Part shown: positions 10,376 to 21,151 of the stretch, piece by piece
How the letters are laid out: every line of letters begins with the position of its first letter
How positions within the stretch are numbered: the stretch's first letter is position 1
From: Sordariomycetes sp. S80-01Y
Lineage: Eukaryota; Ascomycota; Sordariomycetes
Assembly (NCBI GenBank): GCA_037042185.1
Contig: JAXQJY010000030.1
Coordinates: forward strand, 1,302,001-1,366,000
Direction: 5' to 3'
Length of the DNA stretch: 64,000 nucleotides
Notes under the pieces: model-generated
Seen by the model: the letters and a program-made list of their open reading frames with translations, nothing else
Databases searched by the model: none
What the model was told of the DNA's origin: nothing
Position numbers and translations under genes: made by a program

Positions 10376-13300
10376 ATGGTTGTCTTTGACGGACACGAGT
10401 ACCTCACCGAGGAGGAGAGACGCCTTAAGGAGGATCGCGATCGTGTCAAGTACTGGAAGAAATGGGGGCCCTACGTTGCTGAGCGCCAGTGGGCAACAGG
10501 CGAGTTCGGAGATCGATCATGGCTGAGGAGCTTATTTGCTAACAATATTTCAGTGCGAGAGGATTACAGCCCCGACGGTGATGCCTGGAGCCGTACGTAC
10601 TCTACGATTTTACTGACGCACGCCCATCTGACCATACCGCAGATTTCCCGCACGAGCATGCGCGCTCCCGAGCTTTTAGATGGGGTGAAGATGGTATCTC
10701 TGGTGTTTCCGACACTCATGGATACCAGAACGTGGCCTTCAGTTTTTGGAACGAAGAAGAGTACGATCCCCAACAGATTCGACCCCGTCATGGAAGCTGG
10801 CGGCAGACAGCTGATCTGGTGTAGTGCCTACCTTAAGGAGCGTCTATTTGGTCTCTCCAACCCCCAGGGAAATCATGGAGAGAGCGTGAAAGAAGCTCAT
10901 TTCCATGTTGACAACACTCCTGTAAGCTGAGCCTGACCGCCCATGGTGGCCTGATACTAACAGCCCTTCAGACCGTAAGCCAGCATCAGCCGAGCCTCGA
11001 GACGATCGACTGACCGAACACGCAGCACTCTTATATGAAATTTCTGTACAAGTACCCGCAAAAGAAGTTCCCGTACGAAGATCTCGTCAAAGAGAACGCA
11101 AGGCGATCAAGGGAAGAAAAGGAGTATCAAATCACCGACACAGACGCATTCGACGAGAACCGATATTGGGACATCTACATCGAGACGGCGAAGGAGTCCG
11201 ATGACCCCGAAGAGCTTCTCTTCCGGGTAACAGCGTGGAACAGGGGGCCTGATCCAGCACCGTTACACATTGTCCCCCATGTGTGGTTTCGCAACACCTG
11301 GAGCTGGGGTAGAGAGCCCGAGGACAAGAAGCCCTCTATTTCGAGGCACGATGAAGCCTCGGCCAAGTCGAAACATTGGTACCTGGGTGACCGGTATTTC
11401 CACTGCTCGCCATCTCCTGGTGTGGGATCGAGCGGAGACGACGTCATGCCAAAGATGATGTTCACCGAGAACGACACCAACTTCAAAGCCCTCTACGACC
11501 AGAAAAACAGCCAGCCTTACGTCAAGGATGCTTTCCACCGGCACATCGTGGACAATGAAAAGGGCGCTATCAACCCTGCCGAAACCGGCACCAAGTCTGC
11601 GGCTTGGTTCAATTTCAATGAAGATGGCGGCGTAAATCCCGGAGAATGCGCAGGTGAGTTAAAACGATACCCGAAGATGTTAATGTGAGACTTACGGGAA
11701 TAGTTGTGCGTTTCCGCTTCTCCAAGAAGGACCAGACATACGTCGATGAAGAGGTGTTTGACGAGATCATTGACAGACGCAAGGAAGAAGCCGATGAGTT
11801 CTACTATAGACTGAGCCCTCTGCCGATGTCAGATGATGTCCGAAATATTCAAAGACAAGCCTTCTCAGGTATGATGTGGACAAAACAGCATTACTACTTC
11901 ATCTGGGATCAGTGGGCCAATGGAGACCCCTCGATGCCTCCGCCCCCTGAGAGCCGCAAAGCTGTTCGGAATTCGCAGTGGAAGCATCTTCACTGCGATG
12001 ATATCTTGTCAATGCCGGACTCGTGGGAGTACCCCTTCTTTGCAGCATGGGACAGCGCGTTCCACTGTATCCCATTGGCGATGATGGATCCTGACTTCGC
12101 GAAGAAGCAGCTCGACTTGTTCACTCGAGAGTGGTACCTACATCCAAACGGGCAGCTCCCGGCGTACGAATGGAACTACGGAGATGTCAACCCCCCGGTC
12201 CATGCCTGGGCTACTTTCAGGACGTTCAAGATCGAGAGAAAAATGTACGGGCGTCAAGATATCGACTTCTTAGAGCGCGTCTTTCAAAAGCTCCTGTTGA
12301 ACTTCACTTGGTGGGTGAACCGCAAAGATGCGGATGGAAAAAACGTGTTTGAGGGTGGTTTCCTAGGCTTGGACAACATTGGTCTGTTCAACCGCTCGGA
12401 ACCTCTGCCTACTGGTGGTGTACTCGAGCAAGCCGACAGCACAGGCTGGATGGCTTTCTACTGTCTGTCGATGTTGAATATTGCGCTCGAATTGGCGAAG
12501 CACCGGAGAACATACGAGGACATTGCATCCAAGTTCTTCGAGCACTTCATTTTCATCAGCGATGCCATGACCTTCCGCATGGGTTCCAAGGACGAGGCGT
12601 CTCTGTGGAATGAGGACGATGGCTTCTACTACGATGCCATTTCTTGGGGCGGTCCCTGGATTCAGCAGCTGCCTGTAAGGTCACTGGTTGGTCTGATTCC
12701 TCTCTACGCCACGGCTACGCTCGAGCCTGAGCTCATTAACAAATTGCCTTCCTTCAAGAAGCGGGTTGAATGGTTTGTTCAGAACCGTTGCGACCTGGCT
12801 GAGCGCAACATGGCCAGTATCAGAAAACGAGGCAAAGGCGACCGTATCTTGCTTTCCATTGTCAGCAAGGACAGGCTGGAGAAGATCCTCAAGAGAATGT
12901 TGGACGAAGATGAATTCTTCAGCGACCATGGTATCCGATCTCTATCCAAGTATCACAAGGAGAATCCCTTCTCAATGGAGGTCAACGGGCAGAAGTTCGA
13001 AGTCGGATACGTTCCCGGAGACTCCAACAGCGGCCTCTTCGGTGGCAACAGCAATTGGCGTGGACCTATCTGGCTTTGCGTCAACTTCCTTCTGATTGAG
13101 TCTCTGCAACGATTCTTCTTGTTTTATGGACCCGACTTCCAGGTCGAATGTCCCACTGGCAGCGGCGACTATATGCATCTGGGCAAGGTTTCAGAGATGA
13201 TCCAGCATCGCCTCCAGCACCTGTTTGTGAGAAATGAGGAGGGTCGCCGAAGTATCAATAACGGCGACGACATGCTGGACTTTGATGAACACTGGAAGGA

Positions 13301-13817
13301 CAATCTTTGGTTCCACGAGTTTTTCGATGGTGACACTGGCCGGGGCCTCGGCTCTACTCACCAATGCGGCTGGACTGGTCTCATTGCTCGTCTCATTCAC
13401 GACACTGGGTAAGTTTTCTGATCACAATAAGGGATTCCTGTAAGCTAACTCTGTAGGTTCACCTGTCGTCTTCCCCAGACGCCACGAACCCCGTCAGTGG
13501 CCATGTCCCACTACTTCGACGACGTCCTGCATCGCAACACCAAAGAAGGCGCCAGGCGCCACATTCGTCGCTCCTCCACTGCTCGATCCATTGGAGCACG
13601 TAGCGACTTTGACAATTCCTTGAACGGAGATGACGACGCTCGCTCTACTCACACTGGCTACATCTTCCCAGCGGATGACCCCGAGCGACTTAAGCAGAAG
13701 GAGGAGGCAGACTCACACATGCACCGTTATATCTCTGACCAGCTCAACCGCTACCAGGGCCAGGATGGAAACAATGGATATGACAGGGACGCAGAAGAGT
13801 ATGAGACTAAGGCGTGA
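10376..13817 (+). CDS. GH63-like glycoside hydrolase (YMR196W family)
   Basis: Eight exons: 10376..10499, 10554..10592, 10643..10760, 10825..10921, 10972..10974, 11026..11653, 11704..13408 and 13457..13817. Together they give 1024 aa, close to yeast YMR196W (about 1,090). No signal peptide is visible, so it is probably cytosolic. Conserved blocks include ERQWATVREDYS, HARSRAFRWGEDG, KERLFGLSNPQGNHGE and TPTHSYMKFLYKYP. Also present are AAWDSAFHCIPLAM (Asp likely the general acid), PAYEWNYGDVNPPVHAWA and FFDGDTGRGLGSTHQCGW. Relatives in bacteria include mannosylglycerate/glucosylglycerate hydrolases; the natural substrate in fungi is not established. Intron 1 is GC-AG, and exon 5 is only the codon ACC (Thr). 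The start was chosen at 10376 for its Kozak context; 10280 is an in-frame alternative. The last 110 residues are polar and poorly conserved. Confidence 0.9.
10500..10553 (+). other. GC-AG intron, 54 nt and stop-free
   Basis: Intron 1 of the GH63-like gene begins GCGAGT after an ACAG exon end, has a GCTAAC branch point and ends TTTCAG. Removing it gives the family block QWATVREDYS. Its length is a multiple of three with no stop, so retention would insert 18 residues without breaking the frame. Confidence 0.85.
10972..10974 (+). other. 3-nt microexon (ACC, Thr)
   Basis: A 50-nt intron ends CCCTTCAG at 10971 (perfect TACTAAC branch at 10954-10960). A 51-nt intron with a GTAAGC donor starts at 10975 and ends ACGCAG at 11025. 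The three bases between them supply the Thr of the conserved PTHSY block. Confidence 0.75.
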
Positions 13818-14278
13818 GTAGCCTCACATGGGTTGACACCAATACTACATCCTAGCAGCGCGCGCATGCCTGGCGTTTGAGAAATTGAGGCGGAACCAGT
13901 ACATGAGGGTTTCGGGTCCGTTTAACAGAAAATCATACATCCTCAGATAGATCTTTAGCGAGGCAAAGGCAATAGATTTACCCAGCTTTGACCATAGGCT
14001 TAATCACTGTGATTAACCGTACCTCAAATTCTTATACATCGCGTTTCGCCCTCTCAGCACCAGGCGGTCCAAGTTAGTCACAGGTGCTGCGCAATGTTCA
14101 GAAGGTATGATTTCTATTCCCACAACAACCTATCGATAGGTCCTCCGCGCACCCATCGCCTTCGAGTCGACGCGCCCGTAGAGTTGAAGAGTTGTAACAA
14201 AAGAAAGGTTATTCGATAGTTCCTCCTCATCCATCTAGAAGAGTGATTATATCATTGGTGTATCGTGCTATTGGTAGT
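13818..14278. other. convergent 3' region, 461 bp
   Basis: The 3' flanks of the GH63-like gene and ATP5 meet here. Moderately AT-rich; nothing else seen. Confidence 0.5.
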
Positions 14279-15229
14279 TTACAGGCTGTCGTTCAGGAGC
14301 TTGTTCATCTTTGCGATGCGGGAGGAGACGGAGAGATCGATGGTACGGTCACCGACCTCGACGATGAGTCCACCGACAATGTCGGGGTTGACCTGAAGAC
14401 ATGTAAGAATATGTCACTCGGAAACCAGAGAGGGAGCAGGGGACGTACCTCGTTGGTGACCTTGAGCTTCTTGCCGGCACCGACGTAGGAGGACTTGGAG
14501 ACGGCGGCCTCCAGCCTCGACAGGGTCTTGCTGTCCAAGTTCTGCTTCCGTTAGCTTCCACTGCCCAAACTGCTCGCGCTCCCCTCGCCCAGGGCGTTCG
14601 TCACCCCCGGACGAATCGACGCGGATCTCAGACGCACCTGAGCACTCGTGACAGTCATCTCAACCTCGCCCCTGGCAGCACTGTGGATGGTCTCAAACTT
14701 CTCGCACACGCCACCCAGCAGGCCCAGGCGGTTGTTCTCGGCGAGGGCGTCGAGGAAGTTCTTGATCGTGGGGTCCTGCGCGCCAGACTGCTTGGCCAGC
14801 TCGGCGACGATGGCGGACTTGTCCTCGGCGGACAGAGTAGGGGCGGAGAGGATGGCAGAGAGCTTGGTGTCCTTGGCGATGAGGGCAGACAGCTTGGAGA
14901 GGGCGCTGGCGGTGGGATCGAGGGTGGAGGACTTCTGGGCCGCGGTGTACTGGAATTGACGCATTAGCTACTGGCATCGCATGGTTTCTCAACCCGAGCC
15001 AATTGGCATCCATCTGCCAATTGGCCTAGCCGCCAAAACCCAGAGGAGCGAGTAGGGAAATCCGTACCAGGGCCGTGGCGTAGGTGCCGTCGAGACCGAA
15101 GACAGCAACCGGCGGCTGAGCATCAGCGTTGGCAGCCGCAGCGAAGGACCTCGCGGGCATGGCACGCATGGCGGGGATGCGCATGGGGGCAGCAGCCCGG
15201 ACGGAGCGGAGGGCCTGACGCGAGAACAT
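14279..15229 (-). CDS. ATP5: ATP synthase subunit 5 (OSCP), mitochondrial
   Basis: Four exons, 15229..15068, 14949..14638, 14541..14449 and 14392..14279, give 226 aa. OSCP joins the peripheral stalk to the F1 head of mitochondrial F1Fo ATP synthase. The N-terminus (MFSRQALRSVRAAAP, Arg/Ala-rich, no acids) is a mitochondrial presequence. The block VFGLDGTYATALYTAA is rebuilt over the first splice. The C-terminus, VNPDIVGGLIVEVGDRTIDL followed by SSRIAKMNKLL, is the OSCP signature. The start at 15229 has a GCCGCCATG context; the frame stays open upstream to 15493, but that stretch does not resemble OSCP. Introns are 118, 96 and 56 nt. Confidence 0.96.
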
Positions 15230-15705
15230 GGCGGCGGTCGAAGAGGAGGGAATTCGGAGGGGGAGGTTCGGTGGCTGTAAGACGGTGACGGTTGAGGGTC
15301 GTGGTGGTGATGGCTTCGGGTGCGGTCGTCGAGGTTCGTCGGCAATTTTGGATGTGGATGCCTTACGGGCGGAGCCGGGGTGAGGCACCAACTTCATGAT
15401 TACATAATGCATCACCGGTAACCTCACATCCACCACTTGTGACCTGCCCTGCGATTGCTGTTGTTTTCGCAATGGATTGAATATTCCATTCAAATTTTCA
15501 GTTGACTTTACTTGGAAATCTCATTGCAATGAAGACAAGAAACCATTTGGGTGTATAATGTCTACGTGTATTACACAAGCCTACACTGCGGCGCCACGTT
15601 GCCAACCTAGTGAACCATGCCATCATGTTATCCGCTCTGACCTACCAAACGCCTAGCTCCCGAAAAGACAAAACATTGTTCTACCAAGGCAAACCCTTGC
15701 AAAGC
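15230..15705. other. ATP5 promoter / MOB1 3' flank
   Basis: 476 bp between two minus-strand genes. The half nearest ATP5 is pyrimidine-rich on the coding strand, as expected for a fungal promoter and leader. No gene seen. Confidence 0.5.
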
Positions 15706-16650
15706 CTAGTCGCTCTTCAACATACTGTCGACGAGGTCACCAAGCGGGCCCCAGTAGTCTCGCCCGCTGGCCAAGCTGTGCTCGTCGATGAAGAGCACGT
15801 ACTGCTTGAAACTGGTGTTGAGGTGAGGTTCCAGGCCTAGCTCGCGGATGACTGGATAGTGGTGGCAGTAGATGTGGGCGTAAACGCGGTACATGCGCTT
15901 GAAGATCTGGCGGACTAGTGCCGGGAAGGATTTGGGGAACGGCACGCCTGCTTCGTCAGAAGTCGCTCAAATAATGTGAGAGGTTGAAACGTACCGATTT
16001 TGCTGGGCAGAACCGACTCGTTATCGATGTTGGCCTGAACCCACGCCATCAGCTGCTCAATGTAGGCAGGGGCAGGCATCTTGGTCGGCCGCTTGTAGTT
16101 CTCGTTGTCTTGCCAGAGGTACTCGAACTCATCCGTGGCCTTCATCTCGGGGCAGCTCTGCGGGGAGCAGAACTCCGTGATGGCGCCGTACAGCAAGTTG
16201 ATCTGGTTGTAAAAATCGACCACTGTTACCATTATCAGCACCCACAGCCCTCACACCCCCATCGGATGGCCACATACTGTTCACGGCCAACCACTCATTC
16301 TCGTCCTCACCCTCGGGCAGCTTGACGACCTTCCTCAGACTGCCACCACCCAGCGTGACCTCGGCGTACTGTCTGAGCTGATAGCTCGTAGCACCGCCCT
16401 TGCCCAGCCGCGGCCGGAACTGGTTCTTGGTCCGCTGGTTACTGTCCGATACGGTGCGAAGGTTAGCAACCATTCCCTTGGGCAGCGTTCGACTTGGAGG
16501 GGGCTCCGGGCAAGCGGGCGGGGGAGAGGGAGGATCGGTGTAGATCAAGGGATCGGGGGCCTCATTGCAGACGGGGATGATGGTGTTGTCGATGCTGGAC
16601 ATCATGGCGAGGGACTGGGGGGAGAGGTAGCGGAAGATGGAGGTCGCCAT
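15706..16650 (-). CDS. MOB1: Mob1 kinase activator
   Basis: Three exons, 16650..16278, 16222..15995 and 15947..15706, give 280 aa. Mob1 binds and activates NDR/LATS kinases (Dbf2, Sid2) in the mitotic exit / septation initiation network at spindle poles and the division site. The Mob core is complete: [20 protein letters not shown] (across splice 1), the zinc-site cysteines in [20 protein letters not shown], and the second metal half-site with [11 protein letters not shown]. About 75 polar residues precede the core, longer than in animal MOB1. All intron sites are canonical (GTATGT, GTACGT). Confidence 0.96.
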
Positions 16651-17280
16651 TTTGAAGGTGAATAGAGAGGTACGAACACGGTTGTGAGGAACTGATGTGC
16701 CATGACGGCGACGAGCGGGAGGTCTTATCGGTTTCGTAGGCGGTCAGGATGGGTGTTGCTGGAATGCTGATGGTTAGCGGGGTGATGGAGGGGGAATGCC
16801 TGGGAGATTCTTACGGGTGGACGTCCAGCAACGCTGGTGAGATCGACGCGAAGCTGTGTACCGACGAGAAGATAAGATGCGATACCTGTGCGGAGGGGTG
16901 GTGATCGTCGGAGTGGACGGTGATGGAGCGACGTCGTGGGGTTGGAGTACGAGTCGGAAGATGGAAGTCGCAGCTGGTCGCTGTTTACAATACTTCCTGT
17001 TTGGGCTCGTTGCTGGGGGGGCTGTTAGTGCTTGCAGCTCCTCTGACGCGCCACGAGTGGCTTGAGCTCTATTCTTGAACACCAGATGTCAGACCTCACA
17101 TTGCATCAGCGAATCTATGCGTAATTAATTGCTCTCGCCCAAGAGATTAGCTCGCACAGGGCAAACGCTTACGAGATCTTTGCTGACTCTTCAAAACATC
17201 GGCTTGTTCTGCCGGCCGACACCTTCACTTCAGTCCCATCATATCATGTTTCCCTCATCACGGTTGACGTAGAATTTTGC
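16651..17280. other. MOB1 promoter / DBR1 3' flank
   Basis: 630 bp. On the minus strand a GTAAGA donor-like site (about 16814) and later AG sites leave room for an intron in the MOB1 5' leader. No coding feature seen. Confidence 0.45.
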
Positions 17281-19025
17281 CTACCACCTCCCTCCTCGTC
17301 CACGACCTCTGCCGCCACCTCTTCCGCGCCCATCCCGTCCACCCCGACCTCTGCCACCGCCTCTGCCCCCTCCACGTCCGCCACGGAAATCCGACTCAGC
17401 GGGACCCTTTGCTCTCCTCTGGCCCCGCTCCTCAGCACTGGCGTCCCAGATGTTCTTTATTCCCAGAAGCTCACAATATATCGCCGTCTGCGGGTTGGTG
17501 TACTCTTCCGGCTGATCTCTAGTTGTCTCTGGTGCTCCTGGTTCGTGAATGGGTGCGGTGATCTCAAAGTTATAAGGGACATCTAGCTTTCCCTTTGCCA
17601 CAATGTTCTCTTCCACCCACATTCTCTCAGCCTCGATCAGAGGCAGATAGTGCTCTTCGCCCTTGTCGGGCGATAGTGTGGCTCCCTCACCGACTTGGAC
17701 TTCTGGGTGGAAGACGCGGTTGATAGCGAGCCACTCTGGGTCGTACTGCAATTTGAAGCGTGGGCCGGCGGCATCAGGGGGGTGTTTCTTGAGCTCTTCG
17801 GGGTCGTAAGGCAGAATGTCGCAGAGCTGGAGGAAGTGACGCCCTGGCTGGCACTTGTCCAAGGCCAGGAAACGAACCTCCTTGTTGATGATCGTTTCGG
17901 GAATCGGTTGGCCTGGTGTGCCCTTCGGCTTAGGCTGAGGTCGAGCAAAGGCGGCTGGCAGCTGTGCACGAAGGGCTTCCGACACCTCATTGGTCGCCTC
18001 TTGAGCTTTATTAGCCACGGAATCACCATTGCTTGTTTCCTTAACCGGGTCTGCTGGTGGCTCGTCGTCGTCGTCCATATCTAGGTCGATCTCGTCCGGG
18101 TTGGCCTCCTTAACGGCTGGCTGGTCGGATGGTGTTGCTTCGGCAACATCCTCGACGTTCTTTGGCGCCTTTCCATCTTCATGCCCGTACTTCCTCAGCG
18201 CTGGGAATTTGACGTGCATGTGCGCCGAGAACCAATACGGCGGCCTCAACCTGTCCATCACGTACGTGGCTGCCACATTACCCAGTGTGCCCTCGTCACT
18301 CTCTCGCCTTAAAAATCCCTTCTTGCTCAGTAGTTGCTCCCTGTTTCCGTGGAACTCGATTTCCCTCGGCCAGTCATGGCTCAAGCCGACATCGACTTGG
18401 CTCCTGACCTGTAGCAACTTCCTCACGTCAAACTCCCTCACGTGATAGAAACTCCTCTTGTCACCCTGGCTGAATGGCAAACGCTCGTGATGAGGCGTTT
18501 GGTAGTCTGCGCCCTTCCATATGCCACTGAGACCCGCAATGCGGATTGGCCCCATGCGAAGGACGTTGGCGGCGCCCATGTAGTAGATGTTTGGGGCCAC
18601 CCAGCCGCCATAGTAGAGCTCCCAGAGGTGAGATGATGCCTCGTGATTGCCGCCAATGAAGATGGTCAAGTAAGGGGCGACGGCGCCACCCGAGTAGTAT
18701 TTATGGAAGTCACCTATCTTACGATACTTGTCTGGGACAGCCATGACAGATAGGTCTGCCGCATTGCGGACAGCCTACCCCGTTAGCCCCTTCACCTAAT
18801 CCAGCGCATGTTTATAACTTACCTGAAAGTCACCGCCAATAATGAGGAGGTCTACACCGTCCCAGCCTCGGACTTCAGCTGATTTGGCGACGGACGCGTA
18901 GATGGCGTCAAGCGTTCCATGACCCTCCTATCATCAGCGCAATTACCGAAACAGGGGAACTAGGAACCTACACAGCCTTCTACAGCGACCCTGACACCCT
19001 CGTTTTCGAAGGTGTTGGTCGTCAT
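17281..19025 (-). CDS. DBR1: Lariat debranching enzyme
   Basis: Three exons, 19025..18972, 18924..18823 and 18774..17281, give 549 aa. Dbr1 hydrolyses the 2',5' branch of excised intron lariats in the nucleus. It is a metallophosphoesterase and its metal ligands are all visible: VEGCGHGTLDAIYAS, IGGDFQAVRNAADL, FIGGNHEASSHLWELY, GLSHDWP and SAHMHVKFP. The DBR1 C-terminal domain follows (FLALDKCQPGRHFLQL and KLQYDPEWLAI). An acidic insert (about 200-250) and a final 35-residue Arg/Gly-rich tail are present; yeast Dbr1 (405 aa) lacks that tail. Exon 2 has two possible acceptors 3 nt apart (18928 and 18925); the distal one was chosen because it restores GC-x-HG. The first exon codes for only 18 residues. 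Confidence 0.95.
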
Positions 19026-19892
19026 TTGTGTTGGTGGATATGCGGGCGTTTGTGCGATGTGAGGTCGAACCTGCCGAGATGTAGAGGTCTTCGGACCTGC
19101 CAGTGCTAAGGTACCTGTAGTCACGGCTCATAAGCAACCTGATTTGAAGGCAAGATCATACGCGAATCACGCTGCACAGCATGGGCGAGCACACTCAGTG
19201 AGACCTTTCGAATATGGCAAGCTTTTATGATTACCGTATTAAGTTTCTTTTTGTTTGGTTCTCTGATTTATCTTTCTAACGCACACACAAATAGTATCTA
19301 GTCCCGGTTGTACGGAGGTATGAGTGACACCAAGGTAGTCACTACTTAGCAGCAATGATTGGCCAATTGCTGACCTGCACCGTCGTCACGAGTGACTCGT
19401 ACTGCAATAATTTCATCACGATTACAACATGGCTATTGCTAATGAATACAAGCAGACTCACAAGCGAGCTGGTGAGCCATGTCATGGCTATGATTCAACG
19501 AAGGATGTGCCCCTAGCATAAAAAACGAGAGCTCAATGCACAAATGAGCTACGCAGAGTGAGAGGGTGCCGTACAAAGTACGTCCATCTTCCATCTCTAA
19601 TAGACGTTCGGCCCACGGAGGAGTGAAGAGCAGAACGTATATGCTGAAATGGTGTCGATCGTCACAGCTAGCGCCAGTTTCTGGTCTCGGAACCTCGATG
19701 TTGCCGTTTCAAGGACTGAAACAGGTTCTTGTTCATGGCTGCCCAAGCAGCCTACAAAGACCCCAGCTGCGTCGCGTCCTGTTGACCCCAAAACGCCATG
19801 CGCCTTCGCATAAGCCGCAACGTCGTTCGTGAGTCATCTACTTCGTGTTTGGATTCGCTCTGAAAAAGTCAGGTTAGCATGGCTCGTCTCAC
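19026..19892. other. DBR1 promoter / ELC1 3' flank
   Basis: 867 bp with locally AT-rich stretches near 19210-19290. No convincing gene. Confidence 0.45.
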
Positions 19893-20410
19893 TTAAGAAG
19901 AGCCGAGGCCAACTAACGCATCTAGTCCGAGGTAATCGGCGGCCGCGAGGAGCTCGAGGCAGATTTCGACCGGTACCTCCATGTCCGGGACATCGTCGCT
20001 GTTGCGGTAGCGGTACCAATACTGCATATACTCGACGACTTTGTCAAGCACAACCGCGCTGTTCTGAGGTCAGTGAAGGCCACAAGAACGTTCCAAACAA
20101 GAGTGACATATGGATAGGGATTCAGGTCAAGTGTAGTGTGTAATCAGTGGAAACGCACGGAAAAAGTCACCGGGTTTCCTCAGGAAGAACACAGCAAATT
20201 TTTGTCATCAGGCGCAGGGGGGGTGGTGCGAGCTGGATGGACTTACCTCATTTCTTGGAACTGGCACCGGGCGTCCTTGGCCTCAGCAAAGGAACTTCGT
20301 GGGTCCAGGGTTGCTCTGATGAAGGGGCTGACCATGGCAGCCTCGCGAAGAACATTGAACTCGAAGCCGTCGGCGGAGACGAGCGTGATGTACTTGCTGG
20401 CGCCGTCCAT
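19893..20410 (-). CDS. ELC1: Elongin C
   Basis: Two exons, 20410..20247 and 20058..19893, give 109 aa (human 112, yeast 99). Elongin C is a Skp1-fold adaptor that links elongin A or BC-box proteins to a cullin. Diagnostic blocks are YITLVSADGFEFNVLREAA, SPFIRATL, CQFQEMSAVVLDKVVEYMQY (rebuilt by splicing) and EVPVEICLELLAAADYLGLD. The acceptor must be the second AG (20060-20059) of CTCAGAACAG; the first AG shifts the frame. The ORF runs 8 codons past the usual end of the family (YLGLD) to a TAA at 19893, and I cannot exclude an alternative last splice. It was recognised from the translated pieces; neither exon stands out by length. Confidence 0.85.
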
Positions 20411-21151
20411 GGTGTCCGCGATTCGATTGAGCCGGGTCTAGAGCCGGGTTTTGCACGCTGCGAGCGAAAACAAGCGCTTGCTTGAGGAGCTGCAAGTCCA
20501 GCTAGATCCGCCTATTAAGTTAATGGAAGGTCCCTTGATACATCGAAGAAAATTCGCTCGCGTGGCTATTGGAGGAGCGCCTGGGTTGTCAGGGTGCAAG
20601 CTCGCAGTTCCGTTGGTAGAGGTCGGCAAGTTTAAAACTGCCAACAAAATTTCCAACAAAGAAGATAGCTCTTGCTGCTGCTGGTTTGTGGGTCTGTGGC
20701 TTGAAGGCGATTTGAAATGTGGCTGCTGCAGGGCCAATGGTTGCTGCGCCAACGGGATCATTATTTACGGCGACTCAAGTTTCATGCGCCGTCAGCGCCT
20801 GCGACTTGTGACTTTCAACTGAAGCGACCGACAGCTCGTTCTTGCCTTCTGCACATCCATCATTCCTTCCATTCCAGACGATTCCACTCCCACGCCGTCT
20901 CGTCTTTCACCTCGAACACCGGAGGAATCCAAGTTGCTTCATCATAGCATTAGATTCCCCAGTCGTCTTCGATACTTTTGCGCATAGGATATCTTCTCGT
21001 CGCAGCAGCGTTTGCAACTCTTGCTCATCAGCCGCCACCAAATCGACCCGTCGCGGCCTTCGATTTATCTCCCCGCAACTCTGGGAATCGCCCACATTCT
21101 TGGAGGAGATTCGCACCCGAGACAGACCCTTCGAGCGCTGCCCGCCTCATT
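20411..21151. promoter_or_regulatory. divergent promoter, ELC1 / RHO4
   Basis: 741 bp between two start codons. It holds a CCAAT box (20734-20738) and a CT-rich leader-like tract (about 20830-20915) on the RHO4 side. The RHO4 frame is open back to an ATG at 20978. No further gene seen. Confidence 0.5.

Noticed and set aside
17281-18744. Metallophosphoesterase first considered as MRE11
   Set aside because: The GGNHEASSHL, GLSHDWP and SAHMHVKF blocks and the C-terminal domain are those of Dbr1, not Mre11.
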